Assembly: GCA_030411725.1 (NCBI GenBank)
Contig: MU839841.1
Coordinates: forward strand, 930,001 to 994,000
Reading direction: 5' to 3'
Source of the DNA: Echria macrotheca
Lineage: Eukaryota > Ascomycota > Sordariomycetes > Sordariales > Schizotheciaceae
Length of the DNA stretch: 64,000 nucleotides
The translations under genes were made by a program, and so were the position numbers. How positions within the stretch are numbered: position 1 is the stretch's first letter; every line of letters begins with the position of its first letter. Of this stretch, positions 58,945-64,000 are shown piece by piece. Under the pieces are notes generated by a model. The model did not search any database, was not told the origin of the DNA, and saw only the letters and a list, made by a program, of their open reading frames with translations.

Positions 58945-61900
58945 GAGGAAGGAGAAAAAAAGATGTGTACATAAACCCTCTTTTTTGCGCACTCGTTTTT
59001 TCTCTCCCTCTCTTTTCGTTTTCTTTGTATGGATATATATATACCCACCCTTTTTTACAACGGTGTGCCTACCTACTACTACACCAGACCGACCCAGTTT
59101 TTAAAACCCTCTTCTCAAGGAGCCTGGAGCATTGGGGAGGATGATGGGGTTGAAGACGCAGATGGGTCGTTAATGAGGCACTCGCTATATATATATTTTT
59201 CTCTCGTTTCCTCTTCCTCTCTATTATTTTTCGACGGGAGGTATATTTCCTGAGAGACGCTGATCCCGTACGCTTTCACTCGCTGGGGATGGGCTGGGCT
59301 GGATGAGAAGGGGTGGGGGAGGGGGAGGTGTCGGATCGGGATCTATCTGGTATGATTCTGTCACGACTCTCACATCAACTGGAGAGGATTTTTGTTTTTT
59401 CATAAGAGGGGATGGTGGAGAGGGATACGATAGTAATGAGAAAGTTAATTATATTTATCTACGTATACGGATGTGAACGAGTGTGGTTGGTTAAATGCTA
59501 CCTACCTTGCCTAGGTTAGGTAGAAGAACACGGAGGTTGGAAAGTTTGTTGTTGAGTCGTTCGTCTGTTACACAGAAGTCACCCCGCGCCCCCCACGTCC
59601 TCTTTCTTATACATGTCATAGCTGCGATGCGATGTAGCCTCAAGCCCCTCGAGACGAGGAGGGGAAGGGCGAGGCACGGCAGTGGTGTTGCCTCTTTTTT
59701 TCATGCATAGCCGCTTTACCCACGGACTTTATTGCCGAATTGTGTAATACGTGTCTTTGCCGATTGGTTCCCTGGTTGCCCCGTTGTTTTCTTTAATTCT
59801 GGACCCGGGATCTGGGTGCTAGATTTTTGTATATGTGTCTTTATTTGGACGGGTACAGCAAGGTTGATTTGACCGTTTGCCACTCGTTGACAACACATAG
59901 TCTTGCCTCGTATGGATGTTAGGTATGTACATGGTATTTATATCCGGGCAGGTATAACGGTATTCCCAAATTTACTGAGTTGATACAAAAATCTAGAACG
60001 GTGCCCTGCTGTGAACATGTGAAAGTAAGCCGAGACGCATGCACCATGTCATGTCAGGGGAAGGAGAGAGTCCACTGTTAATTTTTTAAACAATTCTTGG
60101 ATGCGCAGAATACCTATATATGAATACGAACTGCGCGCCATTCAAAAATGACCGAAAGAGCCGAAGTGACAAGGTGACAAGGTGGACAAGGTGAGTTAAA
60201 AGGTTAATAAACTCGTCACTGAAGTGGCCAAACCAAACTTGGAGTCCTGTCCGGTTCGGTTCCACACTGTCGGGGGTACGCACCGTACCTCCTTTTTAGT
60301 CTCATGTCTCATGAAATAGAGACCAGCTATCAGACTGGGTACCTATTCCGGGATCGGTGATGCGCTGACGGGCTAGTGTATAGGTAGGGAGTTTTGAGGA
60401 GGTAGATGTCATTATTATTGCCTTATTCGTCACCGACGTTAAATACGAAATTGGTTCAGGTTTCTGCTTGGGAAGACTGGGATGGAATGAAATGGTCCCG
60501 AACCACTGCGCCGCGCCGTGGAGACCGGTGGGTCGGGACTTGGGAGGGGAGGGGGGCGTCGTAATAAAGTGCCATCTTACCAAGGTAAATTGAGAAAACA
60601 ATGAAAGCAGGCTGCAGTGGTATTGATTTCTTGGGATCAACAGAGCATGTTAGGAAGGAGATCAATGCTGAGGTGATCACCGCCCTGGCGAGTAAAGGGG
60701 AACGAGGCGCGCGATCTCGATCGATCCCGATCGGGTGCAGTGGTGGAAGAGGGGTGTGTACGGATATACGACATCAAGTCGGCGGCGGGGTTGTATTCAG
60801 TGTCAAGCAGAGAAATGAGAAAGAGGCGGAGATCGCCGACTTCAGAGGAGGTAGGTACCGATACCTTATCCAGTCAACTACACAGTAGTTTTAAAAGAAC
60901 AGATTTTAGGAGAGAAAAAATAATCGGCATGTGCGGGATCCGGCGTTGTGGGTGAGACTTTGTCTCTCCAGATCCTGATCAACAACAAGCTTTGTCTGAT
61001 GTCTTGTCATCCATGAAATGTCTCTGGTCCCCCTCCCCCAAGAAGAAGAACAGGAGGGGTCGAGGACCAAAATGTCTTGCTTGGGTCACCACGTTTTGAA
61101 AATTTACCTCCCAGTCAATCCCAAGCCAGCGTTAATGTTTTTTTACATTAGTGTATGTTGTCATTTCGAAGATCTCTAAAACAAGGCGAGCGCGGAAATA
61201 CTTTCCTCAGAACTTTGTCGATCCAACCGCAAAAAGCTTGCTCGCGTGCCTTCCCCCCACCCTCCGAAACCCCTCCGCACCGCCGCGACCCCTCCTTCGG
61301 AACCGGATCCGCAGAAAGCGCCTCTCTGCTGCAACGGCGACGGGTGGGCTGGGCGGGCGGTCGGCAGCTTGTTTACAAAAATGGTAACCCCACTTTTTCC
61401 TGTGTGATGCAGGACATTTCTCGGCTGCTGCTGCTGCTTGTCATCACTTCTCAACTTTTGTTTTTTGCTCTGCCCCTCATTGATGCGGGCGCTGCTGTCC
61501 CCCACTTAGTTTGTCATCACCTCACTCACAGTTCCTCCTCTTCATGGAATGGACAAAGCAAAACACAGAATAGAAAAGCAGAGAGGGAAGGGATGGACGG
61601 GATAGGCTGGATAAGGTATGAGCCAATTAGGGTTTGGAATGGGGACGGGAGGTCCTCTTCTCAATTCTGATAGAGAGAGCAAAGCACACACAGAGAGAGA
61701 TGGGAGAAGAAGAACAGAGAACCCAATACCTAAATCAACCAATCACGGTCCCCGTATTTGATTCCTCTCATTCTTCTTCTTTCTTTCCTTCTCCCCCCGT
61801 CTTTCCTCGACCCAGTCCTAAATAAGCTTAACCTTCGGCTTGGTGAATACTGTGTAAAAAGGTACCTATAACACAGCTCCATCACCAGAAAAGAAGCAAC

Positions 61901-62607
61901 CACATAGCACCTCTCTCCTCTCCTTCTTGGAACCAAAGGCCCAAAAAGCATATGACAAAAAAGCCCAGACCACATCCCCAAAACCAAAAATCCCGATAAT
62001 GGGACGCTGTAATCTTGAGTAGGTCCCAGCGGTCGGTCGGTCGGTCCACCCATTCGGCACCGCGCCCCGAAACCAAGCACGCATTCTGTAAACGGTAATG
62101 AAATGCTCTGCTCTCGGGTGTGGCGGCTTTTTGTCTCTACTCTAAAGAAAAAAAAAAGGCACGTGCTTTCTTTGCCGCCGCCCTTCCGCTCGTCGCCCAA
62201 GAAGGGCCGGTACTTTTTATTTTGTAGCAATAACCTCCCCCTCCTCCCCTCCCCCCTGTGACATTCAGGGTCCTCGCCAGGCTGTAAATGTCACCGTCGT
62301 AAATAACAACCCCCTTACCAACTCACAATCGTTGCACTATGTCAAAACCTCTGACTGATATATCCGGAGACACAGAAGAAGAAACTCGCTTGCTTTCAAG
62401 GTTAAATTTAAATATACCCGAATGTCCCCATATCCCTCTCCCCACCCATCATCGTGTCAACACGACTCAATTATCTCCCAATAAACAACTTGAAACGTCT
62501 GTCCCTTCTACCGGCTCGCGACTGCTACAGCCTGGGACAACGAGCATGTAACACCCAAAACTCCGAACCACAGCTAAACTGCTGGCTAACCTCCCCCAAC
62601 CCCTCCT
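58945..62607. other. 3.7-kb convergent intergenic region, no supported gene
   Basis: This lies between the 3' ends of the mucin-like gene and YKT6. It is T-rich near the start (58980-59050) with simple repeats. Frames near 61155-61670 and 61730-62230 are not conserved-looking. Nothing further is supported. Confidence 0.5.
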
Positions 62608-63417
62608 CTACATGACAATGCAGCACGAGTTCTGCTTCTTGGCCGTCTTGTAAAACGCCTTGCTCTGCGCGCTCAAATCCGAGCTCTTGGCCACCAAATC
62701 ATCCAGCTTCTCTCCACGTTGTAGGACCTAAGTAAGCACTTGTCAGTCTTCTTTCCTGAAAAACTCAGATCACACAAAAACACATACACTGTCAATGGCC
62801 TTGTGCAGGATAATCTTGGTGTCGTCCAGCTCCTGCTGGATCTTGGCGATGCTGCTCGCCTCGTTCGAGTCCTGGTACTTGGTGATGTACTCCTTGAGCG
62901 GCGGGAACGAAACCTCGTTGTCCTTGGTCTTGCCCTGGAACGACGCCTGCGGCTTCTCGGCCAGGAACTGGTCCATCAGCTTGGACAGCACGCTGTGGGC
63001 GGCGAGGTGCGGATAGTCCTTTGTGATGATGACGCCGGCGACGCCCTCGGAGCGCGCATAGCAGTGCACCACGTAGTCTGTGTGTATATTGTATATCAGT
63101 CGGGGGTTTCTGGGAGAGAGAGAAGGGACACAGCAAAGCCAACAAAAAACACATACCCTGCTCCTCGACACTCTGTCTTTGTCCTGGCCTCGTCCGCTCG
63201 GCCACCGTCTTGCTGATCATGGTCATAAAGTTCCCATACTCGTTCCGGGTGAAGCGCGAGAAGTCGCTAAGCTCCCACTCGGCACATAGTTGCAGGGCCG
63301 GCTGCTTGGTGTTGTCCAAGACCTGCGACGATCCATGTCAGCTTTTTGCTTGCTTTGGCTGACCGCCTTCTTGTCTGTGTCCAACCCCAAACCTACACCG
63401 ATGTAATAAACCTTCAT
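62608..63417 (-). CDS. YKT6: R-SNARE Ykt6
   Basis: Four exons, 63417-63397, 63322-63157, 63077-62788 and 62727-62608, give 198 residues. Exon 1 is only 21 nt (MKVYYIG). The longin domain continues VLDNTKQPALQLCAEWELS, followed by SRFTRNEY, and includes DYVVHCYARSEGVAGV. The SNARE coiled coil spans IAKIQQELDDTKIILHKAI and the central Arg layer in VLQRGEKLDDL. The C-terminus is NSCCIVM, a CaaX prenylation box preceded by a palmitoylatable Cys, so membrane attachment is lipid-based. Ykt6 acts in ER-Golgi, vacuolar and autophagosome fusion. All junctions restore the family sequence and length. Confidence 0.96.
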
Positions 63418-64000
63418 GATGGGCGACCTTGGTAGTATATGTCCGAACCCAACGCGCGCAAGTGACGTAGATGCTGCTTTGTCTCAAAAAAGTGGCCGGC
63501 GCGGCGCCGTGTCGGGGGAGGATGGCGATGGAGCGTCGCCAGAAGTGGGGTCGATCCGAGGCAGCGGCGGCCCCCTGTTCCACTCCTCTTTGCTCCGCCT
63601 GGTCTTAAAGTCGCGGCTCGATGGTCGGATGCGGAAGGCGGTTTGGTCGCGGTGGAGTTTGTGTCGGCGGCGAGCGGCGAACGCGGACGGGCTTATGAAG
63701 TTCAACGACACGGTGTGTGACAGGCGTGACAGGCTGGCAGTTGACGGCTGTGGTTGAGAGCTGACGCACGCGGCAACCGTCACCGCCCACACGGCGTCGG
63801 CAAAACCCTTGGCCGCCAGCCAACCACCGCCCTGCGCTAACAGGCGAGGGTGCTCACGTGCCAGCCCCAGCCGCACGCACAGGGACCCCGATTTCGCCTG
63901 TCGGGCCTACAGTTTAACGGTAACCTGTAGCCAGCTGCCAGTGACGCATCCCGGCTGATGCTACACATGACTGAGCGCTACCGTTCAATTCCAGCAACGG
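63418..64000. other. Upstream flank of YKT6 to window end
   Basis: About 580 bp with the YKT6 promoter. An overlapping set of frames on both strands near 63480-63880 looks like GC-driven shadow. No gene is called. Confidence 0.45.

Noticed and set aside
61730..62230. 166-codon minus-strand frame with hydrophobic residues
   Set aside because: No conserved membrane topology or motif; simple repeats on the opposite strand explain its composition.
1..64000. CRISPR array, biosynthetic cluster or prokaryotic defence system
   Set aside because: The sequence is eukaryotic with spliced genes; no regularly spaced identical repeats or cluster enzymes such as PKS, NRPS or terpene synthase were found.

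Overview
This is nuclear DNA from a filamentous ascomycete, most likely a sordariomycete (Chaetomiaceae-like); the class is an inference. Genes are single transcription units with many short introns (about 45-290 nt) that have GTANGT-type donors and CTAAC-like branch points. Coding regions are GC-rich, there are no operons, and the proteins match known ascomycete families. I resolved 19 protein-coding genes to exon level by following reading frame across splice junctions and checking that exon lengths sum to multiples of three. No tRNA, rRNA, CRISPR array or biosynthetic gene cluster could be supported.

Layout. 0-2.2 kb: AVT1-type vacuolar amino-acid transporter (+). 2.2-6.2 kb: intergenic, with an A-poor degenerate minisatellite and a 17-G tract. 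6.2-8.2 kb: Ksp1/Ran1-type protein kinase (-). 8.2-13.6 kb: long divergent upstream region. 13.6-14.7 kb: enolase-phosphatase UTR4 (+). 14.7-19.4 kb: gene-poor. 19.4-24.6 kb: BMT2 rRNA methyltransferase (-) and RPL25 (+) sharing a 268-bp promoter, then TIM8 (-) and an ALR/MNR2-type CorA Mg2+ transporter (-). 26-29.3 kb: SPC1 (+), RBX1 (-) and an EDC1/PNRC-like decapping activator (+). 31-38 kb: SMP3 mannosyltransferase (-), SKP1 (+), RPL39 (-), ARL1 (+). 42-48.3 kb: an unknown 121-aa protein (+), PHS1 (+), a serine esterase (-), poly(A) polymerase PAP1 (+). 49.7-53.9 kb: DML1/misato (-) and an alternative NADH dehydrogenase (-). 56.8-59 kb: a mucin-like single-pass membrane protein (+). 62.6-63.4 kb: YKT6 SNARE (-).

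The genes are mostly housekeeping and do not form one pathway. Loose functional pairs are SKP1 with RBX1 (SCF ubiquitin ligase core), BMT2 with RPL25 and RPL39 (60S ribosome), SPC1 with SMP3 and PHS1 (ER secretion, GPI anchors, very-long-chain fatty acids), ARL1 with YKT6 (Golgi traffic), PAP1 with the decapping factor (mRNA 3' and 5' ends), and DML1 with TIM8 and the NADH dehydrogenase (mitochondria).

The most unusual features are two related roughly 125-155 bp dispersed repeats (near 30.4 kb and 49.0 kb). They lie in the same orientation, both between convergent genes, differ mainly by transitions and keep three small hairpins. They look like solo-LTR or other small-element remnants. Other notable items are the minisatellite, several introns whose length is a multiple of three and that contain no stop codon (RBX1, esterase, DML1), and very small coding exons in RPL39, ARL1 and YKT6.
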